From positions 226,767 to 290,766 of the forward strand of contig NZ_JAUNXR010000001.1 in assembly GCF_030539665.1 (NCBI RefSeq): a stretch of DNA of 64,000 bases. The letters run 5' to 3'. Both the position numbers and the translations under genes were made by a program. The DNA comes from Methanobrevibacter sp. (GTDB lineage: Archaea; Methanobacteriota; Methanobacteria; Methanobacteriales; Methanobacteriaceae). Below the pieces are notes generated by a model that saw only the letters and a program-made list of their open reading frames with translations, searched no databases and was not told the DNA's origin. This document shows, one piece after another, positions 35,661 through 46,083 of the stretch (position 1 is its first letter; every line of letters starts with the position of its first letter).

Positions 35661-36599
35661 ATGTTTGAAACATTGACTTTTACAGGTGGAGTTCATAAAA
35701 GTGAAGAAATCAAGGAACTTATTGAGGATTTAGGAGGGTTCATTCTCCAAGAAAATGTTTTACAGATGGACTTGGTCTTAAATATGGCAGTTCCTTTAGA
35801 AGATGTTGATAAAATTGAAAAGAAATCAAAGGAATTATTGGCAAAGCTTACTGTAGCTCCAATGGCAGGTAGTGAAATAGCTATTGTATCACCAACTCTT
35901 GCAAGACATCACCTTCCTCATGCTGCTTGTGACATATCTGAGTTTTTACGTGAGTATGGTGCAAAAGACAATATGATAGGTCTTGCCCGTGGAGATGGTA
36001 AAGGAACTTCAGGAATTACTGAAGAAGAAAAAAAATTAATAAACGAGCATGATGTGGCCGTTTTTGCCCTTGGAAGTTTTAAGGATTGCATTATTGAAAA
36101 ATCATTCCTATATGATGACATTGATATTCCAGTTGTGGTAACTGGAGCGCCGGAAATTCCTTTAGAAGAGCTTCCTGGAGCTGACGCTTATGTTCCGGGG
36201 CTTGGTAGAATTCCAAGAAGATTAAGAAGAGGTCCTGATGTGCGTGCTTTGGAAAAGCTTGCAGAAACTGTTGAAGATATTTTGAACAACAAAAAAAGAG
36301 AAATGGTTCACGATCCGCCTTTGGTTCCTTCAATTGTTGTTAAAAACGCAATCGAAAATCAGGTTCCAGCTATTAAGGAAGTTATTTCTCCTCTCCCTGT
36401 TACCGGACAGCTTGATGGTGTTCGTATAAAATTGGATTATGACAAATATCATGAAGAAATTGAAAATGTTGTTATTGACAACAAGAAATTGTCTGAACTT
36501 GCAGAGATCAGACGTTCTGCTATGTATAATTACATTTTAGTTAAAATTTACTCTGAAAGTCAACTTGTTGAAGATATTATTGTTAAGGATGCTTTATAA
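35661..36599 (+). CDS. mmp7: Methanogenesis marker protein 7
   Basis: A 312-residue protein restricted to methanogens. It shows the family pattern [20 protein letters not shown], the well-kept block [32 protein letters not shown] and VTGAPEIP. Methanogenesis markers co-occur with methyl-coenzyme M reductase and several act in its modification or activation; the exact role of marker 7 is not known to me. Its stop overlaps the start of the phosphoesterase gene by one base. mmp10 lies just beyond on the opposite strand. Confidence 0.88.
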   Translation: MFETLTFTGGVHKSEEIKELIEDLGGFILQENVLQMDLVLNMAVPLEDVDKIEKKSKELLAKLTVAPMAGSEIAIVSPTLARHHLPHAACDISEFLREYGAKDNMIGLARGDGKGTSGITEEEKKLINEHDVAVFALGSFKDCIIEKSFLYDDIDIPVVVTGAPEIPLEELPGADAYVPGLGRIPRRLRRGPDVRALEKLAETVEDILNNKKREMVHDPPLVPSIVVKNAIENQVPAIKEVISPLPVTGQLDGVRIKLDYDKYHEEIENVVIDNKKLSELAEIRRSAMYNYILVKIYSESQLVEDIIVKDAL

Positions 36600-37654
36600 T
36601 GAGTTTTCCTAAAAAAAGATTCATATTTAAACTTTCTCAACAATTTTTATTTTTTATTTTTTATTTCTGCTTATTGAAGTTCACATCTTATCTATTCTAT
36701 CCTTTGAATGATTTAGAATGTTTGGCCGTAAGCCTGACATTATCGGTTCTCAATGTTGTTTGCGTTTATATCGAGTTTGTAAATTCTAATGGGATTACCC
36801 GATTCATTGTTGAGGTTTTGGATTCTCTAAATTGGGTTGCACTGATGTACTTGTTTTTGGCTATAGCTATTTTATTGTTTAATTACTTTGTATGTACAAC
36901 ATCGTTATTTTGCAATAGGCTTTCCTTACTTTTGATTGTTGGACTTTTTATCTATGGGTATTATAATGCACATACTCCTAAAATAACTGAACGAACTTTG
37001 TATTTAAAAAATCTTCAAGAAGAAATTGATATAATTCACCTATCTGATATACATGTAGGTTCTATAAGAAGGCAAGGTTTGCTTAAAAAATTATCTAAGA
37101 AAATCAACTCAATAAATTCTGACGCAGTCATAATTTCAGGGGACCTGGCAGACGGAAGCAACAGGATTCAACCAGATGATTTTAAGGAACTTGGAAAAAT
37201 AAAGTCTCCAGTAATATTCACTCCAGGAAATCATGACTATTATACTGGAATCGAAAACGTATTCCAGGCATGTGAAAATGCAGGAATAATCATATTGGAT
37301 AATGAAAAAACAGAAATCAAAGGCCTCAACATATACGGCATAGGATTTGGAAGCGAAGAGCCGGATTTTGAAATCAGCAAAGAGGAAAACAATCTCCTGA
37401 TTTATCATCTCCCTGCAAACTGGGATGAGTTCATAGAAAGGGGATTCAACATAATGCTGTCAGGACACACGCATGGAGGACAATTCTATCCTGCAAACCT
37501 CTGGGTAAAGGCAGTTTTTCCACTTTTAAGGGGATTATATGAAAAGGAAGGAAACTACATAAACGTAAGCGATGGGGCAGGAACCATAGGACCTCCAATA
37601 AGAATAGGAACAAAAGCGGAAATCGGAATTTTAAAATTAAGAAAAAGGGATTAA
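36599..37654 (+). CDS. Membrane-anchored metallophosphoesterase
   Basis: 351 residues. About 130 N-terminal residues hold four or so hydrophobic helices, followed by a calcineurin-like phosphoesterase domain with all metal-ligand motifs: LSDIHVGSIR, SGDLADG, PGNHDYY and SGHTHGGQFYPANLW. This is the layout of YkuE/YaeI-type enzymes that act on lipids or the cell surface. It is translationally coupled to mmp7 by TAATG. The codon use shifts from T-ending in the membrane part to A- and C-ending in the catalytic part. Confidence 0.9.
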   Translation: MSFPKKRFIFKLSQQFLFFIFYFCLLKFTSYLFYPLNDLECLAVSLTLSVLNVVCVYIEFVNSNGITRFIVEVLDSLNWVALMYLFLAIAILLFNYFVCTTSLFCNRLSLLLIVGLFIYGYYNAHTPKITERTLYLKNLQEEIDIIHLSDIHVGSIRRQGLLKKLSKKINSINSDAVIISGDLADGSNRIQPDDFKELGKIKSPVIFTPGNHDYYTGIENVFQACENAGIIILDNEKTEIKGLNIYGIGFGSEEPDFEISKEENNLLIYHLPANWDEFIERGFNIMLSGHTHGGQFYPANLWVKAVFPLLRGLYEKEGNYINVSDGAGTIGPPIRIGTKAEIGILKLRKRD

Positions 37655-38898
37655 AATCTCCTTTTCATTCCATAAAAATTAATGGCATCAACCAAATCGT
37701 TAAATTGCTCAAGCTCACGTTCAATTACATTTTCATCAATCATGTCAAAACTAAGCTCTCCATCAACACTTAAGGTATCTGGACCATAACCGACGATTCT
37801 TTCCACACCATCGGAACTTAAGATTCTCTCAGCATCAAGCAAATGAACAAAGGCCCGTCCTGGAATAATAACAGACTCCTGAACCTCGCTCAAATCAATA
37901 TTTTCAAGGTCCTCCTTTGTAATCAAACAGGCAATCTCTTTTTCAACAGGGATCACATTAACGCTATCCGCTCCAATTTTTTCAAATATCCTCTCAATAA
38001 ATGGGGCCGCTATTTTTGATGTTATGATTGTGGCTTCCCCTGTAACCTCTTTAATGAATTGCAGGAATATCTCATTTTCATCTTTGGCTATTGCAAATGG
38101 CCCTCCAGTAGTCGGATCGCCCAAAGGTGTTCCACTGACTCTAAAACCATATTCTTTATCAATGCTTTCAACCAGCTCCTGAAAACTTTCTACACTTTGA
38201 GATTCGAAATCCTTTAAGATAGGTTCATTTCCCAAAATCAAACCTTCATTAAATGTGTTTGCAAAGCGCATTAAAATAATTCCCTTGGCTCCCCATTCTT
38301 CCAAGCTATTGCATGTTTGCCTTAAGACATCACCGTCATTGACTCCAGGCACTATAACGGAAGCAGCAGTTAAATCTATATTTTCAGCAAACATCTTACA
38401 TGCATCTAAGGAAGCTTCAGGTGTTCTGTCCTTCACCCATTCTCTTCTTAGTTCTGGATTATCTGCGAATACTGTAAATGTGACTTCATCAACACCGTTG
38501 TCAATAAGCTTGCTAGCCATTGAAACGTCTTTTATTCCTTTTCCGGAAGTATAGCCCAAATGTGATTTTAAAGACATCTGATTAAGGGCTGCAGTGAGAT
38601 CTTCTAGATATGGATAACAGCTTATGTCTCCTCCACCACTAATATTAGCCTTTATTTCTCCTCTGATTGGTTGCATCATTAATGTAGTTTGTATATTAGT
38701 GATGACTTCAAATGGATTTTTAAATTCACTCTGTGTTTCACTTACTCCCTTACTACATCTTTCACATCCAATTGTATTTGGAAGACAATGTGCACATCCA
38801 AATGCTTTTACGTCTTTTACCTTTCTAAAGTAACAGTATTTACAGAAACCGTCACAATCCTTTCCAGGTATTCCTCCAACATCAGCTACAATTTGCAT
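37651..38898 (-). CDS. mmp10: Methyl-coenzyme M reductase arginine methyltransferase
   Basis: 415 residues. The N-terminal region has cysteines in CDGFCKYCYF, the radical SAM cluster, followed by the cysteine-rich insertion GCAHCLPNTIGCERC characteristic of Mmp10. Mmp10 is a cobalamin-dependent radical SAM enzyme that places the 5-methyl group on a conserved McrA arginine (Arg271 here). The start is ATG 38898; the extended frame to 38994 is not needed. It is convergent with the phosphoesterase, overlapping by four bases, and divergent from the mcr operon it serves, with about 510 bases between. Confidence 0.93.
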   Translation of the reverse strand: MQIVADVGGIPGKDCDGFCKYCYFRKVKDVKAFGCAHCLPNTIGCERCSKGVSETQSEFKNPFEVITNIQTTLMMQPIRGEIKANISGGGDISCYPYLEDLTAALNQMSLKSHLGYTSGKGIKDVSMASKLIDNGVDEVTFTVFADNPELRREWVKDRTPEASLDACKMFAENIDLTAASVIVPGVNDGDVLRQTCNSLEEWGAKGIILMRFANTFNEGLILGNEPILKDFESQSVESFQELVESIDKEYGFRVSGTPLGDPTTGGPFAIAKDENEIFLQFIKEVTGEATIITSKIAAPFIERIFEKIGADSVNVIPVEKEIACLITKEDLENIDLSEVQESVIIPGRAFVHLLDAERILSSDGVERIVGYGPDTLSVDGELSFDMIDENVIERELEQFNDLVDAINFYGMKRRF

Positions 38899-39411
38899 AA
38901 AAATTAGTTTGTATATTATTATATTTAATAAAATCCCTATTTTCAAAAAATTCATGAAAAGCAGATTTATTAACTTATTTCTATAAAAATTCAATTTAAT
39001 TGTCTTATAATCATGCAGTCAAATATTGTTATTTTTTTATAATGCTTCATATTAAGAAATGAATACTTACAATATAGGGTCATCATTGTTTCTAGATATA
39101 AACCATTATTTTAATTTTTAAATGATTTTTAAGTAAAAATGCCTAAAATAAATTATAATTCTAATTTTTTAAAAGTAATACTTTTTTAAGTCTTTATCTT
39201 AAATTAATCAATTTTTATTATTCTTTATAAATCTTTCTAAAAAGGATTAAGGATAATATTTATATTATATTTTAGATAAAATAAAATTTGTATACCAAAT
39301 GGCTGGCTATTGCAAAAACTTGCTTTGTAGCTTACGAAGATAAATAAAAAAAATTTGTTTATTTTTGTGGTATATTAAATATTTAAACTCTATTTAATTA
39401 GGAGGGAAAAA
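38899..39411. promoter_or_regulatory. Promoter and leader region of the mcr operon
   Basis: 513 AT-rich bases. For mcrB the best TATA element is TTTATATTA at 39259-39267, predicting a start near 39290 and a leader of about 120 bases. In that leader, nested pairs GCTA 39306-39309 with TAGC 39328-39331 and GCAA/TTGC inside form a small hairpin. A second TATA-like stretch, GGTATATTAAATATT, lies at 39369-39383 and overlaps the palindrome TTAAATATTTAA. GGAGG at 39401-39405 is the ribosome site. The upstream half must contain the mmp10 promoter. No reading frame is present. Confidence 0.55.
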
Positions 39412-40728
39412 ATGGCAAAGTTTGATGATAAAGTCGATTTATACGACGAAAGAGGCAACGAAATTGCATCTGACATTCCAATCGAAGCTATCAGTCCACT
39501 CAGAAACCCTGCAATTAAAGACATCGTACAAGGTGTTAAAAGAACTGTTGCAGTAAACTTAGAAGGACTCGAAAAATCTATTAAAACAGGTGCAGTCGGT
39601 GGAGACAAATCTAGAATTTTAGGAAGAGAATTAGATCTTGATATCGTAGGCAGTGCAGAAGCAATTGCTGAAAGTATGAAAAAAATGATCCAAGTTTCTG
39701 AAGATGACGATACTAAAATTGAACCTATTTCTGGAGGAAAAAGGTTATTAGTACAAATCCCATCTACTAGAATTGAAGTAGCAGCTGAATACTCTGTTGC
39801 ACCATTATCTACCGCAACTACTTTAGTACAATCTATTATTGACATCTTCGATGTAGACATATACGATGCTAACTACCTTAAAGCAGCAGTATTAGGAAGA
39901 TACCCACAATCTGTAGATTACAAAGGTTCCAACATTGCTACTATGTTAGACATTCCACAAAAACTCGAAGGTGCAGGATACGCTTTAAGAGCAATTAAAG
40001 CAAACGATTTCGCTGCAGCAACTTTGAAAAACTCATTACAAGCTACTGCATTAGCATCAATCTTCGAACAAACTGCTATGTTTGAAATGGGAGATGCATT
40101 AGGTGCTTACGAAAGATTACACTTATTAGGTTTAGCTTACCAAGGTTTAAACGCAAACAACATGGTATTAGACTTAGTTAAAGAAAACGCTGATGGTACT
40201 GTAGGTTCATTAGTACAAGCTACTATCGAAAAAGCAGAAGCTGACGGAATCATCGCAAAAGAAGATGGATACATTTACAGTACTTCTGATGCTGCTAAAT
40301 GGAACGCATACACCGCAGCTGGTGCTGTTGCAGCTACTATGGTTAACGTAGGTGCTGCTCGTGCTGCTCAAGGTATTCCTTCAACTTTATTATACTACAA
40401 TGATAACATTGAATTCGCAACTGGTTTACCAGGTCTTGACTATGGTAGAGCAGAAGGTGTAGCTGTAGGATTCTCATTCTTTAGTCACTCCATTTACGGT
40501 GGAGGAGGTCCTGGTCTCTTTAACGGTAACCACGTAGTAACCAGACACAGTAAAGGATTCTGTATCCCTTGTGTAGCTGCTGCAATGTCATTAGACGCAG
40601 GAACACAACTCTTCTCTCCAGAAGCAACCTCTGGATTAATTAAAGAAGTATACAGTAAGATTGACGAATTTAGAGAACCTCTCGAAGCTGTTGCAACCGC
40701 AGCTGAAGAAATTAAAGGTGACATCTAA
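39412..40728 (+). CDS. mcrB: Methyl-coenzyme M reductase, beta subunit
   Basis: 438 residues, standard length. The beta subunit contributes to the F430 active site; the conserved [30 protein letters not shown] block is intact (given here in the parts [11 protein letters not shown] and [11 protein letters not shown]). The codon choice is strongly biased to TAC, AAC, TTC and GGT, as for very highly expressed genes. It is the first gene of mcrBDCGA, the enzyme that releases methane from methyl-coenzyme M with coenzyme B. Confidence 0.98.
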   Translation: MAKFDDKVDLYDERGNEIASDIPIEAISPLRNPAIKDIVQGVKRTVAVNLEGLEKSIKTGAVGGDKSRILGRELDLDIVGSAEAIAESMKKMIQVSEDDDTKIEPISGGKRLLVQIPSTRIEVAAEYSVAPLSTATTLVQSIIDIFDVDIYDANYLKAAVLGRYPQSVDYKGSNIATMLDIPQKLEGAGYALRAIKANDFAAATLKNSLQATALASIFEQTAMFEMGDALGAYERLHLLGLAYQGLNANNMVLDLVKENADGTVGSLVQATIEKAEADGIIAKEDGYIYSTSDAAKWNAYTAAGAVAATMVNVGAARAAQGIPSTLLYYNDNIEFATGLPGLDYGRAEGVAVGFSFFSHSIYGGGGPGLFNGNHVVTRHSKGFCIPCVAAAMSLDAGTQLFSPEATSGLIKEVYSKIDEFREPLEAVATAAEEIKGDI

Positions 40729-40770
40729 TTAATTTGATTCAAATCTAATTTTTCAGAAGAAGGTTAAGAA

Positions 40771-41226
40771 ATGGATATTGAAATATTTCCTCATAGAGTT
40801 CTTGGAAGTGACACAACAGAAAAGCTCTTGAACGACATCGAACGTCTTGAAGATGTTAAAAGAACTGTTATTCATGGACCAAGATTTCCAAAAACAGAAG
40901 AATCTTTACCTCCTCAATACAGGGAACGTAGAGTTATTACTGTAAATGGTGAACCTGTAGTTCTTAAAGTTAAAACTGGTAGGATTTTCATAGAAATTAC
41001 CTTGGAGTCCACTATTGATTTAATTAGAGAAATTTGTGAGAAACATATTCCTCATGGTTTTGAAATTAATCAAAGTAGAGCTCAATACATTAGAAAAGAA
41101 AGAACTGTTTCCGATAGAATTAAATATGGGGAAGCAGATTTACCAGATGAATTAGTAGGTTTAACAGATCAATATTCAAGTTTTGATGACCACGTAAACA
41201 TTTTAAGAAAAGATCAATACGATTAA
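40771..41226 (+). CDS. mcrD: Methyl-coenzyme M reductase operon protein D
   Basis: 151 residues: [20 protein letters not shown], the conserved HGPRFP and PPQYRERR, and a C-terminal [18 protein letters not shown]. McrD is not part of the purified enzyme. Family knowledge points to a chaperone-like role in handling McrA or delivering cofactor F430. The codon use is clearly less biased than in mcrB, mcrG and mcrA. It lies 42 bases after mcrB. Confidence 0.96.
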   Translation: MDIEIFPHRVLGSDTTEKLLNDIERLEDVKRTVIHGPRFPKTEESLPPQYRERRVITVNGEPVVLKVKTGRIFIEITLESTIDLIREICEKHIPHGFEINQSRAQYIRKERTVSDRIKYGEADLPDELVGLTDQYSSFDDHVNILRKDQYD

Positions 41227-41227
41227 T

Positions 41228-41827
41228 ATGATAGGACGCTGTACTCACGTAGTAGATTGTAGGGAAACAAGTGGTATGGGTAAAGGTGGAAGCCTAGCTC
41301 AAAGAGGCACATTCGCTGAATGTGGTTCTGATGTTTTAGCTGTCGCTATGTCTCCAGGACGTAGACATATCACTAAGCCTGTTTGTGAAATTACATTTGG
41401 TTTGCGTGAAGCAAATCTTTTAACCAGTACAATGGTATTAAATGCTGGTGCTGGTGTTCCTCATGATGCTCCTGCTTCTGGAGGTACCTTATTCGGTCTC
41501 ACTGATAAAGAAGTGGAACAAATGGATAAATTCAAATTGTTGGTTATTCATTTGGGTGGAGTTAAGAATCATATTATTTACAAAGCAAGGTTAATTCTAA
41601 GAAATGTTAACAAACATTGTATTATCATCTGCGAATCACCAGTAGATTGTGAAGATTTCGCAAAAATAGGTGTTAAAACTTCTACTGTAATGCCTACTGA
41701 GGATAATATTAAAACAAAAGGTACAATTGATGATATAGTTACCGGCGTTATTCGTGGTGAAACAGTTAATCAAGAAAAGTTAGATGAAATTATTAGAAAA
41801 GTTAAATTAGCATTAGGAGATGCATAA
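41228..41827 (+). CDS. mcrC: Methyl-coenzyme M reductase operon protein C
   Basis: 199 residues starting one base after the mcrD stop. Conserved parts are [47 protein letters not shown] and [20 protein letters not shown] (in parts). McrC belongs to the ATP-dependent complex that activates methyl-coenzyme M reductase. Codon use resembles mcrD rather than the structural genes, consistent with lower expression. No separate ribosome site beyond coupling is visible. Confidence 0.96.
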   Translation: MIGRCTHVVDCRETSGMGKGGSLAQRGTFAECGSDVLAVAMSPGRRHITKPVCEITFGLREANLLTSTMVLNAGAGVPHDAPASGGTLFGLTDKEVEQMDKFKLLVIHLGGVKNHIIYKARLILRNVNKHCIIICESPVDCEDFAKIGVKTSTVMPTEDNIKTKGTIDDIVTGVIRGETVNQEKLDEIIRKVKLALGDA

Positions 41828-41829
41828 TT

Positions 41830-42588
41830 ATGGCACAATTATATCCAGGTACATCTCAAGTTGCAGAAAACAGAAGAAACTTTACTAACCCAGAATACGA
41901 GTTAGAAAAGCTCAGAGAAATTTCTGACGAAGATGTAGTAAAAATATTAGGTCACAGAGCTCCAGGTGAAGAATACAAAAGCGTACACCCACCATTAGAT
42001 GAAATGGATGAGCCAGACGACATTGTAAGAGAATTAGTAGCACCAATCGATGGTGCAAAAGCAGGAGACAGAATTAGATACATCCAATTCGTAGACTCCA
42101 TGTACTTCGCTCCAGCTCAACCTTTCTTAAGAGCTAGATCATACTTATACAGATACAGAGGAATCGATACCGGTACCTTATCCGGAAGACAAGTAATCGA
42201 AGCAAGAGAAAGAGACATCGAACGTATTTCCAAAAACCTCTTAGAAACCGAATACTTCGATACCGCAAGAACCGGTATTAGAGGTGCAGGGGTACACGGT
42301 CACTCTTTAAGACTCGATGAAAACGGTTTAATGTTTGATATGCTTAGAAGACAAGTATTCAACAAATCAACCGGTAACGTAGAAATGGTAAGAGACCAAG
42401 TAGGTCTTGACTTAGACGAACCTGTTGTTTTAGGTGAACCATTAGACGAAGAAACATTAAAAGCAAAAACAACAATCTACAGATGCGACGGAGAAGCATA
42501 CAAAGATGATAAAGAAGCTGTTGAAGTATGTCAAAACATACACGTAAGCAGATCCTTCGGTGCATTCAACCCAATTAAAGGATGGTAG
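41830..42588 (+). CDS. mcrG: Methyl-coenzyme M reductase, gamma subunit
   Basis: 252 residues: [42 protein letters not shown] and [16 protein letters not shown]. The gamma subunit completes the F430-binding cavity and contacts coenzyme B and methyl-coenzyme M. The codon bias returns to the highly expressed pattern. It begins two bases after mcrC and ends just before mcrA, five bases apart. Confidence 0.97.
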   Translation: MAQLYPGTSQVAENRRNFTNPEYELEKLREISDEDVVKILGHRAPGEEYKSVHPPLDEMDEPDDIVRELVAPIDGAKAGDRIRYIQFVDSMYFAPAQPFLRARSYLYRYRGIDTGTLSGRQVIEARERDIERISKNLLETEYFDTARTGIRGAGVHGHSLRLDENGLMFDMLRRQVFNKSTGNVEMVRDQVGLDLDEPVVLGEPLDEETLKAKTTIYRCDGEAYKDDKEAVEVCQNIHVSRSFGAFNPIKGW

Positions 42589-42593
42589 AAAAC

Positions 42594-44249
42594 ATGGCTG
42601 ATAAGAAATTTTTACATGCAATGAATGAAAAATTCAGAGAAGATCCTACTGATAAAAGGACTACTTTTTATAACATGGACGGTTGGAAACAATCCCCAAG
42701 AAAAAGTGAATTTGTAGCAGAAGCTAAAGAAATCGCTGAAAAAAGAGGAATCCCAATGTACAACCCAGACATTGGTACTCCTTTAGGTCAAAGAGCTTTA
42801 ATGTCCTACCAATTATCCACTACCGATACTTTTGTTGAAGGTGACGATTTACACTTTATTAACAACGCAGCTATCCAACAAGCTTGGGACGACATCAGAA
42901 AAACCGTAATTGTAGGTTTAAACACTGCTCACAACGTTCTCGAAAAAAGATTAGGTATTGAAGTAACTCCAGAAACCATTACTGAATACTTAGAAACTGT
43001 AAACCACGCTATGCCTGGTGCAGCAGTAGTTCAAGAACACATGGTAGAAACTGACCCATTAGTAGTTTCAGACAGTTACGTAAAAGTATTTACTGGTGAC
43101 GATGAATTAGCAGATGAAATTGATTCCGCATTCGTTTTAGACATCAACAAAGAGTTCAACGAAGAACAAGCTGAAGCTTTAAAAGCTGAAGTAGGTGGAA
43201 GTGTATGGCAAGCTGTAAGAATTCCTGGTATCGTAGGAAGAGTTTGTGACGGAGGTACCACCTCAAGATGGTCTGCTATGCAAATCGGTATGTCCATGAT
43301 TTCCGCATACAACCAATGTGCTGGTGAAGGAGCTACTGGTGACTTCGCATACGCATCCAAACACGCAGAAGTTATTCACATGGGTACTTACTTACCTGTA
43401 AGAAGAGCAAGAGCAGAAAACGAGCTTGGTGGAGTTCCATTCGGATTCATGGCAGATATCTGTCAATCTTCCAGAGTTAACCCTGACGACCCAGTACGTA
43501 CTACCTTAGATGTAGTAGCTTTAGGTGCTGCATTATACGACCAAATCTGGTTAGGTTCTTACATGTCTGGTGGTGTAGGATTCACTCAATACGCAACCGC
43601 AGCTTACACTGACGATGTATTAGATGACTTCACTTACTACGGTAAAGATTACGTAGAAGACAAATACGGTGGATTAACCGAAGCACCTAACACCATGGAC
43701 ACTGTTCTTGATGTAGGTACTGAAGTTACTTTCTACTCCTTAGAACAATACGAAGAATACCCAGCATTACTCGAAACTCACTTCGGTGGATCTCAAAGAG
43801 CTTCCGTTGTATCCGCAGCTGCAGGTTGTTCAACCGCATTCGCTACCGGTAACGCTCAAACTGGTTTAAGCGCATGGTACTTAGGTATGTACTTACACAA
43901 AGAACAACACTCCAGATTAGGATTCTACGGTTTCGATTTACAAGATCAATGTGGTGCAGCTAACACCTTCTCCATCAGAAACGATGAAGGTTTACCACTC
44001 GAAATGAGAGGTCCTAACTACCCTAACTACGCAATGAACGTAGGTCACCAAGGTGAATATGCAGGTATCGCACAAGCACCTCACGCAGCTCGTGGAGACG
44101 CTTGGGCTTTCAACCCATTAGTAAAAATTGCATTTGCTGACAAAAACTTAATCTTTGACTTCAGTAAACCTCGTGCAGAATTTGCTAAAGGTGCATTAAG
44201 AGAGTTCGAACCATCCGGTGAAAGAACTGCAATCACCCCAGCAAAATAG
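42594..44249 (+). CDS. mcrA: Methyl-coenzyme M reductase, alpha subunit
   Basis: 551 residues from ATG 42594 (MADKKFLH). All sites that carry post-translational changes in the characterised enzymes are present: His257 in KHAEV, Arg271 in LPVRRAR, Gln401 in GGSQRAS, Gly446 in [11 protein letters not shown] (thioglycine), Asp451 and Cys453 in the same block. Numbers after residue 350 are one higher than in Methanothermobacter. An in-frame ATG at 42582 lies within mcrG and is not used. The operon ends in a strong stem-loop at 44263-44287. The single mcrA in this window matches the form usually found with mtr. Confidence 0.98.
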   Translation: MADKKFLHAMNEKFREDPTDKRTTFYNMDGWKQSPRKSEFVAEAKEIAEKRGIPMYNPDIGTPLGQRALMSYQLSTTDTFVEGDDLHFINNAAIQQAWDDIRKTVIVGLNTAHNVLEKRLGIEVTPETITEYLETVNHAMPGAAVVQEHMVETDPLVVSDSYVKVFTGDDELADEIDSAFVLDINKEFNEEQAEALKAEVGGSVWQAVRIPGIVGRVCDGGTTSRWSAMQIGMSMISAYNQCAGEGATGDFAYASKHAEVIHMGTYLPVRRARAENELGGVPFGFMADICQSSRVNPDDPVRTTLDVVALGAALYDQIWLGSYMSGGVGFTQYATAAYTDDVLDDFTYYGKDYVEDKYGGLTEAPNTMDTVLDVGTEVTFYSLEQYEEYPALLETHFGGSQRASVVSAAAGCSTAFATGNAQTGLSAWYLGMYLHKEQHSRLGFYGFDLQDQCGAANTFSIRNDEGLPLEMRGPNYPNYAMNVGHQGEYAGIAQAPHAARGDAWAFNPLVKIAFADKNLIFDFSKPRAEFAKGALREFEPSGERTAITPAK

Positions 44250-44262
44250 ATTCAAACTTTGT

Positions 44263-44293
44263 AAATAGGTGATTCTTTCACCTATTTATTTTT
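44263..44293 (+). terminator. Stem-loop and T-tract ending the mcr operon
   Basis: AAATAGGTG 44263-44271 pairs perfectly with CACCTATTT 44279-44287 around a seven-base loop, followed by ATTTTTC. It lies 14 bases after the mcrA stop. Confidence 0.78.
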
Positions 44294-44335
44294 CATAAAT
44301 TAGTAACATGCATTAAAAGATTAATTAGCAAACTT

Positions 44336-44435
44336 TTTATATTAATATTAAGAAAAATTAATTATATCAATTTTAATTGATATTGTAAAAATATATTTTT
44401 TTACATTAATGTAATAATATTGGAGTAATATTATT
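44336..44435 (+). promoter_or_regulatory. mtr promoter with three consecutive inverted repeats
   Basis: TTTATATT at 44336-44343 is the likely TATA box, predicting a start near 44366 and a leader of about 125 bases. Three inverted repeats follow: ATATCAAT/ATTGATAT at 44364-44383, the 14-base palindrome TTACATTAATGTAA at 44401-44414, and AATAATATT/AATATTATT at 44413-44435 around GGAGT. They may be operators at the start site or structures in the leader RNA. The AT-rich context makes chance repeats more likely than usual, but three in a row is striking. Confidence 0.5.
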
Positions 44436-44489
44436 ATTTTCACGTTTATTAAATGGTTAATTTAATAAAAAATATGGAGGAAAAAATTT

Positions 44490-45368
44490 ATGGACCCTGT
44501 AACATTAGGTGTTGTTGCATTAATGGGTGCAGTTGCAACTATTGGTGGGGCTGCTGAGGACCTTGAATCTGACATAGGATCTCAAAGTAACCCAAACTCA
44601 CAAGTTCAACTTGCTCCACAAATGGGACATTTACACCGTATGATTAACAAAGCGGCTTCTGGTGAACCAGTCGCTTATGGTACTTGGTGTGGTATTGCGG
44701 GTGCTGTTGCATTTATTTTAATTACCTTTGGTTTAATGCCTATTGTATCTATTGCAATCGGTGCTTGTGTTGCTGCATTAGTTCACGGAATTTATACAGT
44801 AACAGCTCACTTTGGTAGGATTGTTGGTCAATCACAATTCGAACAACCATTGTTTATGGATGTTGTAACTGAGTCATTAGGACCTATCGTAGGTCACGGA
44901 TTTATAACTACTTTTTGTATTGTTGGAATTTCTTACTTAATGGTTATTCCAATTAATGGAACTGCTTTACATGTATTCCCATTACCTTTATTAGCAATGC
45001 TTTGGGGTATTGCTCTCGGTGCTATCGGTTCTTCTACCGGGGATGTACACTATGGTGCAGAAAGCGAATATCAAAAGTTCCCATTCGGAGGAGGTACTCC
45101 TGTAGCTATCCAAGGGGATATTGTAACCAAAGCTCCATTAGGTGCTAAAAACTCTATTGATGTTGGTAACTTCTGTGCTAAATTTGGTGGTCCAATTACT
45201 GGATTCTGTTTCGGTCTTGTTGTATTCTTCAGTTTCTGGAACACTGTTGTATTTGGAGTATATGGTGGAATTATTTCAGGTATTATTCTTATTATTATTT
45301 TAATCATCTTAAATGATAGAGTTGAAGTATTTGCAAGAAATACCTATGGACCATATGAGGAAGATTAA
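44490..45368 (+). CDS. mtrE: Tetrahydromethanopterin S-methyltransferase, subunit E
   Basis: 292 residues with six or so membrane helices and the conserved ends MDPVTLGVVALMGAVATIGG and VEVFARNTYGPYEED. MtrE is one of the membrane subunits (C, D, E) that form the sodium path of the Mtr complex, which moves the methyl group from tetrahydromethanopterin to coenzyme M while pumping sodium. GGAGG precedes the ATG. First gene of the eight-gene mtr operon. Confidence 0.97.
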   Translation: MDPVTLGVVALMGAVATIGGAAEDLESDIGSQSNPNSQVQLAPQMGHLHRMINKAASGEPVAYGTWCGIAGAVAFILITFGLMPIVSIAIGACVAALVHGIYTVTAHFGRIVGQSQFEQPLFMDVVTESLGPIVGHGFITTFCIVGISYLMVIPINGTALHVFPLPLLAMLWGIALGAIGSSTGDVHYGAESEYQKFPFGGGTPVAIQGDIVTKAPLGAKNSIDVGNFCAKFGGPITGFCFGLVVFFSFWNTVVFGVYGGIISGIILIIILIILNDRVEVFARNTYGPYEED

Positions 45369-45380
45369 GGAGGTTTCATT

Positions 45381-46082
45381 ATGGATCCAATTACTTTAAT
45401 TATATTTGTCGCAATCGGTGGAGTACTCATCGGTGCTGGTGTACACTTCATTCCTGTAGGAGGAGCTCCTGCAGCAATGGCAACAGCTACTGGTGTAGGT
45501 ACTGGTACTGCTATGTTAGCAGCTGGTGCTGGTTTAACCGGTCTTATTACTGCTGCTACTATGACAGGTGAACCTTGGTATATTATTGGTATTGGTGGTG
45601 CAATCGGTGCAATGATTATGATGGGTATTACCATGCTTATTGCTAACTACATATATGTATATGGTGTAGGTGTTGTACCTGCAGCTGCAAAAGTAGAAGT
45701 TGACCCATTCACTGGCCGTAACCAAGAAAAATACAAAACTCCTGGTACTGAAGGTCACGGTGTACCATTCGCATCTTACATTAGTGGTTTAATCGGTGGT
45801 CTCTTCGGTGGTTTCGGTGGAGGTATGGTTTACTATGCTATTAATACTGCTGCTACTGAAGGTAATTTTGTAACCGACCCTATCATCACTGTAGGTTTAG
45901 CTGCAATTCTTGGTGTAACTGTTTTCTTCATCAACTCTGTAATTGCATCTTACAACATTGGTGGTACTATTGAAGGTTTCACTGATCCTAAGTTTAAAAG
46001 AATAGGTACTGGTGCAGTAGCATGTCTTATTGCTTCTATTGTATTAGGAATATTCTGTGTATTATTAACAGGAGGTATCTAA
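45381..46082 (+). CDS. mtrD: Tetrahydromethanopterin S-methyltransferase, subunit D
   Basis: 233 residues, glycine-rich with six membrane segments (GGVLIGAGVHFIPVGGAPAA, GGLFGGFGGGMVYYAI). It is a membrane subunit paired with MtrC and MtrE in the sodium-translocating part. AAGGAGG precedes the ATG by a short gap, 12 bases after mtrE. The order E-D-C-B-A-F-G-H is that of other Methanobacteriales. Confidence 0.97.
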   Translation: MDPITLIIFVAIGGVLIGAGVHFIPVGGAPAAMATATGVGTGTAMLAAGAGLTGLITAATMTGEPWYIIGIGGAIGAMIMMGITMLIANYIYVYGVGVVPAAAKVEVDPFTGRNQEKYKTPGTEGHGVPFASYISGLIGGLFGGFGGGMVYYAINTAATEGNFVTDPIITVGLAAILGVTVFFINSVIASYNIGGTIEGFTDPKFKRIGTGAVACLIASIVLGIFCVLLTGGI

Positions 46083-46083
46083 G

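Noticed and set aside
39390-39860. Minus-strand frame of 156 residues inside mcrB
   Set aside because: It is the shadow of the biased mcrB codons; its residues are low-complexity and mcrB is unquestionable. The same applies to the long minus frames in mtr, mvhA and mvhB.
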